DNA from: Tissierellia bacterium
GTDB lineage: Bacteria > Bacillota_A > Clostridia > Tissierellales > Peptoniphilaceae
Direction of reading: 5' to 3'
Assembly: GCA_012513395.1 (NCBI GenBank)
Contig: JAAZCH010000060.1
Span: 1-18,843 of the forward strand
Length of the DNA stretch: 18,843 nucleotides
Position numbers and translations under genes: made by a program
Part shown: in pieces, positions 6,402-14,835 of the stretch
Layout: each line of letters opens with the position of its first letter
Numbering within the stretch: the stretch's first letter is position 1
Notes under the pieces: generated by a model
The model's input: the letters and a program-made list of their open reading frames with translations, nothing else
Told to the model about the DNA's origin: nothing
Database searches by the model: none

Positions 6402-7169
6402 ATGAAGAAAAGTATAATACGCGTTATTCAAATTGCATTGGTTTTGGTGGTACTTTATTCATCTTATAAGATACATGATTATTATCAAACCTATAAATCC
6501 CATAACGAAATGCACAAAGAAATCGTAAATATAAATAGCAGATGGGAAGAAGTAGTTAAAATAGACAAAGCAGATATTTTTGAGGAAAAAGAAATAGAAT
6601 CAAAAGAAGATGAATTAGCAATCTCTAGAATAAGTTATTTACAAAATGAATATCCAGAAATAATAGGATGGATAACTATACCTGGAACCAATATAGATTA
6701 TCCCTTTGTAAAGGGTGCGGACAACGAATATTATTTAAATCACGACTACAAAGGAAATTACAATGTATTTGGTGCAGTATTTATGGAGAAAGACAACGAT
6801 ATAGATTTTTCTGACCAAAATACAATTCTTTATGGCCATAATATAAGAACGGGAAAATTTTTCCATGAACTGACCACAAAATATAGAAAATCTGAGTTTG
6901 TAAAAGAAAATAATATTATAGAGATTACACATATGGGTGGATATGATGAATATGAAATCTTTGCAGTTTATTCAGCAGATCCAATGGAAAAATTCAGAAC
7001 GCCAAATTATTCCGATGAAGAATTGAATTTACTAATTGAGAAAATAAATGAAAAAAATGAAATAGATGGAGAAATTCCAGAAGACTTCAACGAAATTCTA
7101 ACGCTACAAACATGTATAGAAAATGACAAGAGACTAGTTATCCATGCAAAAAAATTAATCGAAAAATAA
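6402..7169 (+). CDS. srtB: Class B sortase
   Basis: This 255-aa membrane-anchored transpeptidase attaches sorted surface proteins to peptidoglycan. One N-terminal membrane helix (about 6-23) is followed by a charged linker and the catalytic domain from about residue 75. The class B signature is clear: IGWITIPGTNIDYPFVKG (88-105), YLNHDYKGNYNVFGAVFM (111-128), catalytic H146 in YGHN, C238 in TLQTC and R244 in KRLVIHA. The helical stretch before the active-site cysteine is also typical. No substrate with a C-terminal sorting motif, hydrophobic segment and basic tail is encoded in this window, so it probably serves proteins elsewhere. It has its own promoter and a good ribosome-binding site, and it is divergent from phoA. 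Confidence 0.93.
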   Translation: MKKSIIRVIQIALVLVVLYSSYKIHDYYQTYKSHNEMHKEIVNINSRWEEVVKIDKADIFEEKEIESKEDELAISRISYLQNEYPEIIGWITIPGTNIDYPFVKGADNEYYLNHDYKGNYNVFGAVFMEKDNDIDFSDQNTILYGHNIRTGKFFHELTTKYRKSEFVKENNIIEITHMGGYDEYEIFAVYSADPMEKFRTPNYSDEELNLLIEKINEKNEIDGEIPEDFNEILTLQTCIENDKRLVIHAKKLIEK

Positions 7170-7244
7170 TAAAAGATCTATGTTCATATATGCAAATAAG
7201 TTAGTGCTCTAATTTAATATATGATGGAAGTAAATTAATTATGT

Positions 7245-7250
7245 TATAAT
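7245..7250 (+). promoter_or_regulatory. -10 box upstream of the QueG-like gene
   Basis: A perfect TATAAT lies 29 bases before the ATG at 7280. The -35 region is poor (TGATGG at the 17-bp position). The ribosome-binding site is AGGGGT at 7267-7272. Confidence 0.45.
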
Positions 7251-7279
7251 TAGAATAATAAATCTTAGGGGTTGATAAT

Positions 7280-7978
7280 ATGGAACTTCAGTCGTATGGT
7301 ATAAAACAACGTGCAATGGAGTTAGGAGCACATGGATGTGGTATTGCAAATATAGAAAGGTTTGATAATGCACCTCAAGGATTTTCTCCAAAAGATGTAT
7401 TTTCTAGATGTAAAAGCGTCATTTCCATATTTAAGCAAATGCCATCAGGAGCGATTCTGGCAGAAAATCCAATTCCATATACTCATGCTGCATATAAAAT
7501 GTATGATGAACTAGACAATATTTCTATGGAGATTTTAAGATATTGTCAAGATTTAGGTGCGGATGCGGTAATCGTTCCTTCTGATACTCCTTATATCTAT
7601 TGGGATCCAGAAAATATGGTGGGCAAAGGAATCATTTCATTGAAACATGCTGGGGTACAAGCCGGACTTGGAATTATGGGACATAATACTATTTTTATGA
7701 ATCCCGATTATGGCAATATGGTGTATTTGGGGGCTGTATTGGTAGATGCCGAATTAGAACAAGATGAACTAATGGAGGACTTTGATTGTATACCTGGTTG
7801 TAAAAAGTGTATTACATCGTGTCCTGTTTCTGCAATAGAAAACAATTCTGTAAATCAAAAATTATGTAGAAAACAATCCTTTTTCCAAGTTGGAAGAGGG
7901 TGGGATTTATATAATTGCAGTGAATGCAGAATAAAATGCCCTCTTAGGTTAGGGAAAATTAATAAGCTGAATAAATGA
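7280..7978 (+). CDS. Epoxyqueuosine reductase-like (QueG-like) double [4Fe-4S] protein
   Basis: The 232-aa soluble protein resembles a shortened QueG. A central segment, AGVQAGLGIMGHNTIFMNPDYGNMVYLGAVLVD (written in parts: AGVQAGLGIMGHNT, then IFMNPDYGNMVYLGAVLVD), matches the QueG pattern of AGLGWIGKNT followed by the NP.YG...LG..L.D stretch. It is followed by a ferredoxin-like C-terminus with two cluster-binding sets: C170, C174, C177, C181 and C196, C213, C216, C220. QueG proteins of other bacteria are usually well over 300 aa and carry HEAT-like C-terminal repeats; these are absent. A cobalamin-dependent queuosine role is therefore not assured. Many anaerobes carry such short paralogues of unknown function. 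It has its own promoter and is followed by the terminator of the convergent 5'-nucleotidase gene. Confidence 0.7.
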   Translation: MELQSYGIKQRAMELGAHGCGIANIERFDNAPQGFSPKDVFSRCKSVISIFKQMPSGAILAENPIPYTHAAYKMYDELDNISMEILRYCQDLGADAVIVPSDTPYIYWDPENMVGKGIISLKHAGVQAGLGIMGHNTIFMNPDYGNMVYLGAVLVDAELEQDELMEDFDCIPGCKKCITSCPVSAIENNSVNQKLCRKQSFFQVGRGWDLYNCSECRIKCPLRLGKINKLNK

Positions 7979-8010
7979 TTTAAAAATTACAATAAAATAT
8001 AAGAAACGAA

Positions 8011-8054
8011 TAAAAAAGCCTAGGGCACGAATTGTACAATTCAGCCCTAGGCTT
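8011..8054 (-). terminator. Intrinsic terminator of the 5'-nucleotidase gene
   Basis: AAGCCTAGGGC (8016-8026) pairs with GCCCTAGGCTT (8044-8054), 11 bp. On the minus strand it is followed by TTTTTT. The apical part contains a perfect 14-bp palindrome, GAATTGTACAATTC (8029-8042), which extends the hairpin. The plus strand lacks a good T-run, so it mainly serves the minus strand. Confidence 0.88.
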
Positions 8055-8065
8055 CTGTTAATTAC

Positions 8066-10162
8066 TTATGCTGCTGGTTTTAATTCTAGTGATTCTATCA
8101 TTTCAAATAATTCATATAATACTTTAGCAAGTTCTGCTCTAGTAGCATTTCCTTTTGGTTCGAAAACATTTCCTGGTTTTCCTTCCATAATTTTAGCAAC
8201 TACTACTTTGTCTACCGAAGTTTGTGCAAAGTCAGAGATATCCCCTTCATCTGCAAAATCTTTTGGCATTATTTGAATAAGGACAACTTCTTTGTAATCA
8301 AGATAGTTTGCTAAAATTACTGCCATTTCTTCACGAGTCAAGTCTTCATCAGGTTTGAACTTATCGCCATTATTTTCTAGTGCAATCTTGTTTTCCACTG
8401 CCCATGCTATAGATTTTTCATACCAATCGCCATTTTCAACATCTTTAAAATCTGCATTTCCTTTGGCTTTGGTTTCTCCATCTAGACGGTGAAGTGTAGT
8501 CAATAGCATCGCTCTTGTGATCTTAGTATCAGGTTCAAAACTAGCTTCTTTTATTTCAGTAAAGATATTCGCATCTGCCATAGCCAAGATATATTTTCTT
8601 GCCCAATGTCCTTTGATGTCGTTGTATCTTTCTGCTACTTCTGGTTTTTCCCCAACAGTTATTCTACCTTCTATTTCAGGTTTTACTGTTTTCTTAGCTT
8701 CAATAAATTTAGCCAATACTTCTGATAGAAGTGGGAACTCAGATACTTTTTCGCCTTTTTTAAACATTTCATATCCGTCTCCACCTACTGCCATGAAGTC
8801 ATTGGTAACTAATTTGTAAGTTTTTTCTAAATCTAGTGCTTCTTCTCCAACTTTTACATCGAATACTCTTTCGCCAGCTGGTTGGTTAACATCATATTTG
8901 AATGTCATTCCACCTACATGAGGGAATTTACCTACTACTTCTGGAGCAGAATCTACACCGAATTCTAAAGCTTCAAGAATTTCAGCGCCCTTCAATTCCA
9001 AAACTACAGGATAGTTAGTAAATGGGAAAGATTGCAAAATTTCGCCCATAGTTATATCCCCTGCATCTATGCTAGCTCTGATTCCTCCACCATTGGTGAT
9101 AGCTACGTCTGCGCCTGAAATATCTAGCATTGCATCAGTTAAAAGATTTCCTAGATTAGTTTCGCCTGCACGAACTTTTTCTCTAACTCCGTCTAATTCA
9201 ACTTCAGTTTTTCCAATTACTCTTTCTAAGAAAGGTTTATTGCTTTCTTCTACTTCTTCAATTGCAGCTACAATTTCAGCATTTGGCTCTAAAGCCTTCA
9301 GCTCTTCGTAAGTGTTTAATTTTGCAACTTTTGAAACAACTTTTCCTTCTTCAACTGTGATAGTAATTTCCCCAACGTTTTTAAGATGGTAAGCTGTTTG
9401 GGCTATGAGTGCGCCATTTACTACTTTGCCTTCTGGCAATTCTGTATGGGAGTGTCCATCAATTATAACGTCGATTCCAGTTACTTTTTCAGCTAATACG
9501 TCTGATCTTTCTTCACTGGAAAGATCTAGTCCAAGGTGAACTAATGCTACTATAACATTTGCGCCTTGTTCTTTTAGTTCAGCTACTTGTTCTTCAGCTG
9601 ATTTGATATAATCTACAAAAGTAAGTCCTTCAGTATTTTTCGGATTGGATTTAGTTTTGGTTTCTGGTGTTGCGATTCCAAAAACTCCAACTTTCACTCC
9701 GTCAACTTCAATAATAGTATTAGCCTTGAGAGTTTTTTCTCCCTTTACATCTACTACATTAGCTTGTAGAATAGGGAACTTTGCAACTTCTGAAAGTTTT
9801 GCAAGGCCTTCTTTTCCGTAGTTATAGTCGTGATTACCAGGTGTCATCGCCTTGTAACCAATTGAGTTCATAAGTTCCACCATGGAAACGCCACTGCTAA
9901 TTGTAGCAAATGTAGTTCCGTGGGTCATATCCCCAGCGTCTAAAAGGATAGCCCCTGGTTTAGAATCCACAAAAGTTTTAAGTTTTGCAAATCCAAGTTT
10001 TCCACCTTTTTCGTCTTCTTGTGCATTACCATGAACATCATTGGTATGCAAAATTGTTATCACAGTTTGCTCTTTCGCAGCTAGTGCTTCCACTGGCATA
10101 GCGAATACCGATAACATCATTACAAATGCTAACATTAAACCAATAATTCTTTTTTTACTCAT
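8066..10162 (-). CDS. S-layer-anchored 5'-nucleotidase / 2',3'-cyclic phosphodiesterase
   Basis: This 698-aa surface enzyme probably dephosphorylates extracellular nucleotides. A signal peptide (about 1-29, cleavage after ALA) precedes a metallophosphatase domain with HTNDVHG (39-45), LDAGD (74-78), GNHDYNYG (109-116), VHLG and DGHSH metal-ligand motifs. A 5'-nucleotidase C-terminal substrate domain follows, with the NGGGIRA motif and the FMAVGGDGYEMF loop. The last about 190 residues are three SLH repeats, each ending in an ITRAE-like motif (ITRAM, LTREE, ATRAE), which bind secondary cell-wall polymer. This implies an SLH-type anchoring system in the organism. AGGAGG stands five bases before the ATG. 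The upstream region has 11-bp-phased TTTACA-like sites, as near phoA. Confidence 0.94.
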   Translation of the reverse strand: MSKKRIIGLMLAFVMMLSVFAMPVEALAAKEQTVITILHTNDVHGNAQEDEKGGKLGFAKLKTFVDSKPGAILLDAGDMTHGTTFATISSGVSMVELMNSIGYKAMTPGNHDYNYGKEGLAKLSEVAKFPILQANVVDVKGEKTLKANTIIEVDGVKVGVFGIATPETKTKSNPKNTEGLTFVDYIKSAEEQVAELKEQGANVIVALVHLGLDLSSEERSDVLAEKVTGIDVIIDGHSHTELPEGKVVNGALIAQTAYHLKNVGEITITVEEGKVVSKVAKLNTYEELKALEPNAEIVAAIEEVEESNKPFLERVIGKTEVELDGVREKVRAGETNLGNLLTDAMLDISGADVAITNGGGIRASIDAGDITMGEILQSFPFTNYPVVLELKGAEILEALEFGVDSAPEVVGKFPHVGGMTFKYDVNQPAGERVFDVKVGEEALDLEKTYKLVTNDFMAVGGDGYEMFKKGEKVSEFPLLSEVLAKFIEAKKTVKPEIEGRITVGEKPEVAERYNDIKGHWARKYILAMADANIFTEIKEASFEPDTKITRAMLLTTLHRLDGETKAKGNADFKDVENGDWYEKSIAWAVENKIALENNGDKFKPDEDLTREEMAVILANYLDYKEVVLIQIMPKDFADEGDISDFAQTSVDKVVVAKIMEGKPGNVFEPKGNATRAELAKVLYELFEMIESLELKPAA

Positions 10163-10207
10163 AAAAACCTCCTAAATTATTTATTATATATCTAATATAC
10201 CATATAT

Positions 10208-10259
10208 TTACACAAAAATAACACATAACTGTAAAAACCTTTTCACATCAAGTAAAAAC
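10208..10259 (-). promoter_or_regulatory. Phased repeats upstream of the 5'-nucleotidase gene
   Basis: Read on the minus strand, TTTACA, GTGTTA and GTGTAA follow one another with 11-bp phasing (10230-10235, 10219-10224, 10208-10213). A direct repeat GTTTTTAC occurs at 10231-10238 and again 21 bp further upstream at 10252-10259. The layout recalls PhoP boxes, but the match to the Bacillus consensus is partial. Confidence 0.35.
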
Positions 10260-10270
10260 TAGCTAATATT

Positions 10271-10281
10271 GTAATAATTAC
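10271..10281. promoter_or_regulatory. Small inverted repeat in the 5'-nucleotidase/rclA divergent region
   Basis: GTAATAATTAC is a perfect 5-1-5 inverted repeat located 66 bp before the rclA-like start codon. It could be an operator for a dimeric regulator, but such AT-rich symmetry also arises by chance. Confidence 0.25.
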
Positions 10282-10336
10282 TCGCTATCATCTAGGGTAT
10301 ATAGGAAATAATGATATGAAAGAGGTGACGAGAAAT

Positions 10337-11686
10337 ATGAAATACGATTCTATAATAATAGGATTTGGAAAAGGCGGAAAAACTTTGGCAGGTTTTCTTG
10401 CTAGTAAAGGTGAGAAAATTGCATTGATAGAAAAATCTCCCAAAATGTATGGAGGAACCTGCATTAATATAGCTTGTCTTCCATCAAAAAACTTGGTGAA
10501 AAATTCCGACAAGGTAAGCAAAATGGATTTATCCTATGAAGAAAAGAATATAAAGTTTAAAGAATCTATAAAAGAAAAGTCTGAAATGGTATCCATGTTA
10601 AATAAAAAAAATTACAATAAACTTGCTAGTTTAGATAACGTGGATGTTATAGATGGATTCGGATCTTTTGTGGATAGAAATACTGTTAAGGTAGAAACGA
10701 AAGACGGAGACATAGAAATATTAGGAGAGAAAATTTTTATTAACACTGGAGCAAAGACTTCATTTCCTAAATTAGAAGGAATAAAAGACAATAAATTCGT
10801 TTACGATAGTGAAGGTATAATGGAGCTTGAAGAACTTCCTAAAAAACTTACGATCATAGGTGCTAGCTATATAAGCATAGAGTTCGCTTCAATTTTTTCA
10901 GGATTTGGAAGTGAAGTTGTCGTTTTGGATAGAAGGGATGAATTTTTAAAAAGAGAAGATCGAGACATTGCACAAGAAATTAAATCTCAATTAGAAAATA
11001 GAGGAGTTTCGATATATCAAAATGCATCTACAACAAAAATTGAAAATGATAAGGTTTTTTATAAACAAGATGGCAAAGAGAAATACATTGAAGACACTAT
11101 AATACTCTTAGCTACTGGAAGAAAGCCCAATATAGAAAAATTAAACCTAGAAGCTGCAGGGGTTGAAATTGCAGAAAGTGGATTAATAAAAGTGGATAAG
11201 CATCTTAAAACGACAGCTGAAAATATTTGGGCTATTGGGGATGTCTGTGAGAGACAACAATTCACATATATTTCTCTAGATGACTATCGAATAATTAAAT
11301 CCACTTTAGCAGGTGATGGATCTTATAATTTGGAAGAGAGAAAAAATGTGCCATACTCTATGTATGTAACTCCTACTTTTTCTAGAGTTGGATTAAGTGA
11401 AGAAGAAGCCAAGAAGAATGGCATAAATTATAAGATAAAGACGATGAAAACTGCTGAGATTCCCATGGCTCATGTAATTGGAAAACCGGAAGGAATGCTC
11501 AAAGCTTTAGTGGATGAAAATAGTAATAAAATTTTAGGGGTTATGCTTTTGTGTGAAAATGCTCATGAATTAATAAATATAGTTAAACTTGCTATGGACA
11601 TGGATGCAGATTATACGGTGTTAAGAGACAATATTTATACTCATCCCACTATGGCAGAATCCTTTAACGATTTGTTCAATTTATAA
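10337..11686 (+). CDS. rclA: RclA-like flavoprotein disulfide reductase (hypothiocyanous acid reductase type)
   Basis: This is a 449-aa FAD/NAD(P)H-dependent class I disulfide oxidoreductase. The FAD motif is IIIGFGKGGKTLA (6-18), the redox pair C42/C47 lies in GGTCINIACLPSK, an NAD(P)-binding GASYISIEFAS block follows, then GDVCERQQFTYISLDDYR and a C-terminal interface with H436/E441 in HPTMAES. The FTYISLDDYRI and RKNVPYS segments and the NDLF end closely recall E. coli RclA rather than lipoamide dehydrogenase or glutathione reductase. RclA and streptococcal Har reduce hypothiocyanous acid, an oxidant of saliva and mucosa. ATG 10337 is preferred over 10316 because AGAGGTGA lies eight bases before it. 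The PucR-family gene follows after 20 bp, suggesting cotranscription. Substrate here is inferred. Confidence 0.85.
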   Translation: MKYDSIIIGFGKGGKTLAGFLASKGEKIALIEKSPKMYGGTCINIACLPSKNLVKNSDKVSKMDLSYEEKNIKFKESIKEKSEMVSMLNKKNYNKLASLDNVDVIDGFGSFVDRNTVKVETKDGDIEILGEKIFINTGAKTSFPKLEGIKDNKFVYDSEGIMELEELPKKLTIIGASYISIEFASIFSGFGSEVVVLDRRDEFLKREDRDIAQEIKSQLENRGVSIYQNASTTKIENDKVFYKQDGKEKYIEDTIILLATGRKPNIEKLNLEAAGVEIAESGLIKVDKHLKTTAENIWAIGDVCERQQFTYISLDDYRIIKSTLAGDGSYNLEERKNVPYSMYVTPTFSRVGLSEEEAKKNGINYKIKTMKTAEIPMAHVIGKPEGMLKALVDENSNKILGVMLLCENAHELINIVKLAMDMDADYTVLRDNIYTHPTMAESFNDLFNL

Positions 11687-11706
11687 AATTTAGAAAAGGC
11701 AGTGAA

Positions 11707-13143
11707 ATGAAAGACTATTTGACCATAAGAGAATTACTGGAAATGAACTTTTTCAAAGGTTCGACTTTGCTTGCAGGATCTAAAGGCTTGGTTAATAAAG
11801 CTAATAATTTCGTGATTTTAGAAACCCCTGAAGGGATGGACTGGCTAAAGGGAAACGAAATTGTCATTACAGCTGGCCATGCATATATTAACAGAGAAGA
11901 GCTTAAAAGAGATTTAATTAAATCAGCTCACAGGATGAATGCAGCTGCCTTGGTAATTAAAATAGGCAGATATTTTGGCGAAATAGAAAATCAATTAATT
12001 GAAGATGCAGATGAGTTGGGAATTCCTATTATTGTCCTAGACAAAAGCGCTAACTACACAGAGCTGATTAATGATTTCTATAAATTGTTATTCAACAAGA
12101 AAAATGAAAACTTATTGGAGATAAACTCTGCCTATAATAAACTTTTAAGTTTACAAATAAATAAAGCTACGATTCAAGATATAATAAAAGAAGTAGAAAA
12201 TCTAAGTGGGTTAGATATACAATATAAAAGATTTTTAGATACAGATGATAAACTTATAGGTGGCAAAATCCTTGGAATTAGCCAGACTCAAGATTTAGGT
12301 TTTTTATTAATCCAAGGACACAAAGACGGTGACGAGTTTCAAAATAATATAATTCGTTATGGGATGTCACTAATAAACAATCAACTGTTATTAGAAAAAG
12401 ATTTATTATATTCCATAAGTGAAAATCACAGGATGCTAACCCAATTACTTTTAGGAAATCATGATTTTGACGAAAGTTTTTACGAAAGTATTTTAATCAG
12501 CTTAAAATGGAGAGAACCTAAGTATTATGGTGTGTACTTCTTAACGGAAAAAGAATCCACGTTGGAAACCCAAGAAATTAGAAAATATATTGAATACTTG
12601 GTAGGCAATCTATTTTTATTTAACCGTAGTAATGATGGGATAGTAGTATATCTTCCTTTTAGTAAAATGGATATAAAAAATTTAGTAGAGAAAATAGATA
12701 ATAAGTTTAACTCTGAATATCAACAAATCAAGATAGGTATTTCACTAGAAAAAGATAGCTTCAAAGACTTGCAAACTGCATTAGACGAATCTAAACAGAT
12801 TGCTAAAATTGCACAAAGAAAAATTTCTTTCTTAGAAGATTTACCTGGAGAAAGATTTCTTTTAGATATAGCTGAAAATCAACAAATAAAAGGACTTTTT
12901 AAAACTATTATAGATGATCTAAAATCCTATGACGAAAATCATGGAACTGAATTGTTTGAAACTTTGATTACTTATATAGGAAATGATTTGAAAAGACAAA
13001 AAACAGCAGATGTTATGCATATTCATATAGAGACTTTAAGATACAGATTAAATAAAGTGGAAGAATTGACGGGATTAAATTTAAATAAAAGTAAAGACTT
13101 AATGGCTATCTTAATAGCTGCCGAATTATATCATTACTTGTAA
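11707..13143 (+). CDS. PucR-family transcriptional regulator
   Basis: The 478-aa protein has the PucR N-terminal domain (about 1-125, with ILETPEGMDWLKGNEIVIT and a late IPIIVLDKSANYTELINDFY segment). A weakly conserved middle part resembles the GGDEF-like CdaR region (about 235-390). The C-terminal helix-turn-helix is HTH_30 (about 420-478; HIHIETLRYRLNKVEELTGL). Family members control purine catabolism, amino-acid or sugar-acid uptake and often act on neighbouring genes, sensing a small ligand. It sits between the rclA-like gene (20 bp upstream, weak AAAAGG ribosome-binding site) and an OPT transporter gene with its own promoter. The transporter is the obvious target. A terminator follows directly. 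The ligand is unknown. Confidence 0.9.
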   Translation: MKDYLTIRELLEMNFFKGSTLLAGSKGLVNKANNFVILETPEGMDWLKGNEIVITAGHAYINREELKRDLIKSAHRMNAAALVIKIGRYFGEIENQLIEDADELGIPIIVLDKSANYTELINDFYKLLFNKKNENLLEINSAYNKLLSLQINKATIQDIIKEVENLSGLDIQYKRFLDTDDKLIGGKILGISQTQDLGFLLIQGHKDGDEFQNNIIRYGMSLINNQLLLEKDLLYSISENHRMLTQLLLGNHDFDESFYESILISLKWREPKYYGVYFLTEKESTLETQEIRKYIEYLVGNLFLFNRSNDGIVVYLPFSKMDIKNLVEKIDNKFNSEYQQIKIGISLEKDSFKDLQTALDESKQIAKIAQRKISFLEDLPGERFLLDIAENQQIKGLFKTIIDDLKSYDENHGTELFETLITYIGNDLKRQKTADVMHIHIETLRYRLNKVEELTGLNLNKSKDLMAILIAAELYHYL

Positions 13144-13175
13144 AATGAAAATTAATAGTATTAGGCGTCCTTATG

Positions 13176-13203
13176 ACTTCTCATAAAAATGAGAAGTTTT
13201 TTT
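13176..13203 (+). terminator. Terminator after the PucR-family gene
   Basis: ACTTCTCAT pairs with ATGAGAAGT (9 bp, AAAA loop) and is followed by seven T residues, about 30 bp after the stop codon. It separates the regulator from the OPT transporter transcript. Confidence 0.92.
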
Positions 13204-13223
13204 CTGATTATCTCCTATACTAT

Positions 13224-13229
13224 TATAAT
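13224..13229 (+). promoter_or_regulatory. -10 box of the OPT transporter gene
   Basis: A perfect TATAAT lies 38 bp before the TTG start. The -35 position holds only TTTCTG, the kind of weak promoter that would need an activator such as the neighbouring PucR-type regulator. Confidence 0.45.
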
Positions 13230-13267
13230 CATAATTTATATATAATTGTTTAGTGGAGGAAAGTAAT

Positions 13268-14818
13268 TTGGATGGTAATCGCGAAAAAGTATCAGCTTTA
13301 GAACCTCTTATCTTGATAATTGGAAGTTTACTTGCAATTTTATCTGCCATTATTTGTATGCAGATAATAGGAAAAGTGGGTGTAACGCCTAATACTTCAT
13401 TGATAGGGGCCATAGTCGCTATGATTATTGCTAGGATTCCCCTGGATATATTCGTAAAATTCAAGACATTAGAAAGGCAAAACTTATTGCAAACAGCAGC
13501 ATCAAGTGCAGGCTTTTCAGCAGCTAACTGTGCGTTTTTGTCTTTAACGATTTTTTACATAATGGGTGAAACAGATTTTATCATACCTATGGCAATTGGC
13601 GTATCGATGGGAGTGATAGTTTCAATTCAAGTACTAGGTAATATATTTGACTCCAAAATTTTCCCCGCCCAAGAAGCATGGCCACCAGGTGTAGCTACTG
13701 CAAATACTATTATAGCTGGTGATCAAGGCGGCGATAAAGGAAAACGATTAATACAAGGTTTAGTTGTAGGAATTGTTGCAAGTTATTTTAAACTTCCTGC
13801 TGCTGGGATAGGAATTGTATTTATTGCAAATATATTTTCTATGATTGCATTAGGTACTGGATTATTATTACGAGGGTATTCTCATTTACTGTTTAGCTTT
13901 GACTTGGGAACCACTTATATTCCTCATGGCATTATGATTGGAGCTGGTCTTATGGCTCTAGTCCAGTCAGTGTTAGTAATCACTAAGAAAGATGTGAATG
14001 CTTACGAAGAATATAATTTGACAGTAAGTGGCAAAAAAACAAAAAGCATATTGCTAAAATCGATAATAATTTATGCAATATGTGCTACTGTTTTGGCTTT
14101 AATAACTGGCGTGACTAAGAGGATGAATATTCCTAGTGTAATATTGTGGATTATATGGTCTACGATATCTGCTACATCTGCAATGCTATTAGTAGGCATG
14201 GCAGCTATGCATTCAGGTTGGTTTCCTGCCTTTGCTATAACTACTATATTTATGACTATAGGAATTTTTCTTGGATTTGACTCCATTTCATTAGCTGTTT
14301 TAACAGGATTTATATCTTCTGTGGGACCTTGTTTTGCAGATATGGGATATGATTTAAAATCCGGTTGGATCATAAGAGGATACGGAAAAGATGTCAAAAA
14401 AGAAATTTATGGCAGAAAACAACAAGTAATTAGCGAAACCATTGGAGGACTAATAGGAATATCAGTTGCATTAATCACTATTAATATTTACTTCAATTAC
14501 AATATTATACCTCCTGTCAGCAAAGTATTTGCAACTACAGTACAAGCTGCAGCTGACACTTCGCTTATAAATACATTAGTAATTTGGGCTATTCCTGGAT
14601 TAATTTTACAATTAATGGGAGGAAACTCAAATATGCTAGGCGTACTATTCGCTACAGGACTTTTAATAGATAATCCTATTTACGGAATAGGTGTTTTATT
14701 AGCTGCAGTAGCAAGAATTATTTTTGGAAATGAATTTATGGAAATTAGAGACGCAGGACTGATAGCTGGAGATGGTCTATATGGATTTTTCTCCACATTA
14801 TTCCAAGCGATTTTCTAA
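13268..14818 (+). CDS. OPT/YSL-family transporter
   Basis: An integral membrane protein of 516 aa with more than a dozen hydrophobic segments across its length. The OPT family hallmarks are visible: N-terminal TPNTSLIGAI region, AWPPGVATANTI, the FDLGTTYIPHGIMIGAGLMAL stretch (in parts FDLGTTYIPHG, IMIGAGLMAL), and a C-terminal QLMGGNSNMLGVLFATGLL region (split QLMGGNSNM, LGVLFATGLL). OPT members carry short peptides or metal chelates with protons; the substrate cannot be told here. I chose the TTG at 13268: GGAGGA (13255-13260) is seven bases upstream, whereas the GTG at 13253 overlaps that site and an ATG at 13272 is out of frame. The weak promoter and the PucR-family neighbour suggest regulated expression. 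Confidence 0.88.
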   Translation: MDGNREKVSALEPLILIIGSLLAILSAIICMQIIGKVGVTPNTSLIGAIVAMIIARIPLDIFVKFKTLERQNLLQTAASSAGFSAANCAFLSLTIFYIMGETDFIIPMAIGVSMGVIVSIQVLGNIFDSKIFPAQEAWPPGVATANTIIAGDQGGDKGKRLIQGLVVGIVASYFKLPAAGIGIVFIANIFSMIALGTGLLLRGYSHLLFSFDLGTTYIPHGIMIGAGLMALVQSVLVITKKDVNAYEEYNLTVSGKKTKSILLKSIIIYAICATVLALITGVTKRMNIPSVILWIIWSTISATSAMLLVGMAAMHSGWFPAFAITTIFMTIGIFLGFDSISLAVLTGFISSVGPCFADMGYDLKSGWIIRGYGKDVKKEIYGRKQQVISETIGGLIGISVALITINIYFNYNIIPPVSKVFATTVQAAADTSLINTLVIWAIPGLILQLMGGNSNMLGVLFATGLLIDNPIYGIGVLLAAVARIIFGNEFMEIRDAGLIAGDGLYGFFSTLFQAIF

Positions 14819-14835
14819 AACCAGATAATATACCG

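Noticed and set aside
14071..14397. Minus-strand 108-codon frame inside the OPT gene
   Set aside because: It is antisense to a well-supported membrane protein and has no promoter, ribosome-binding site or recognisable domain.
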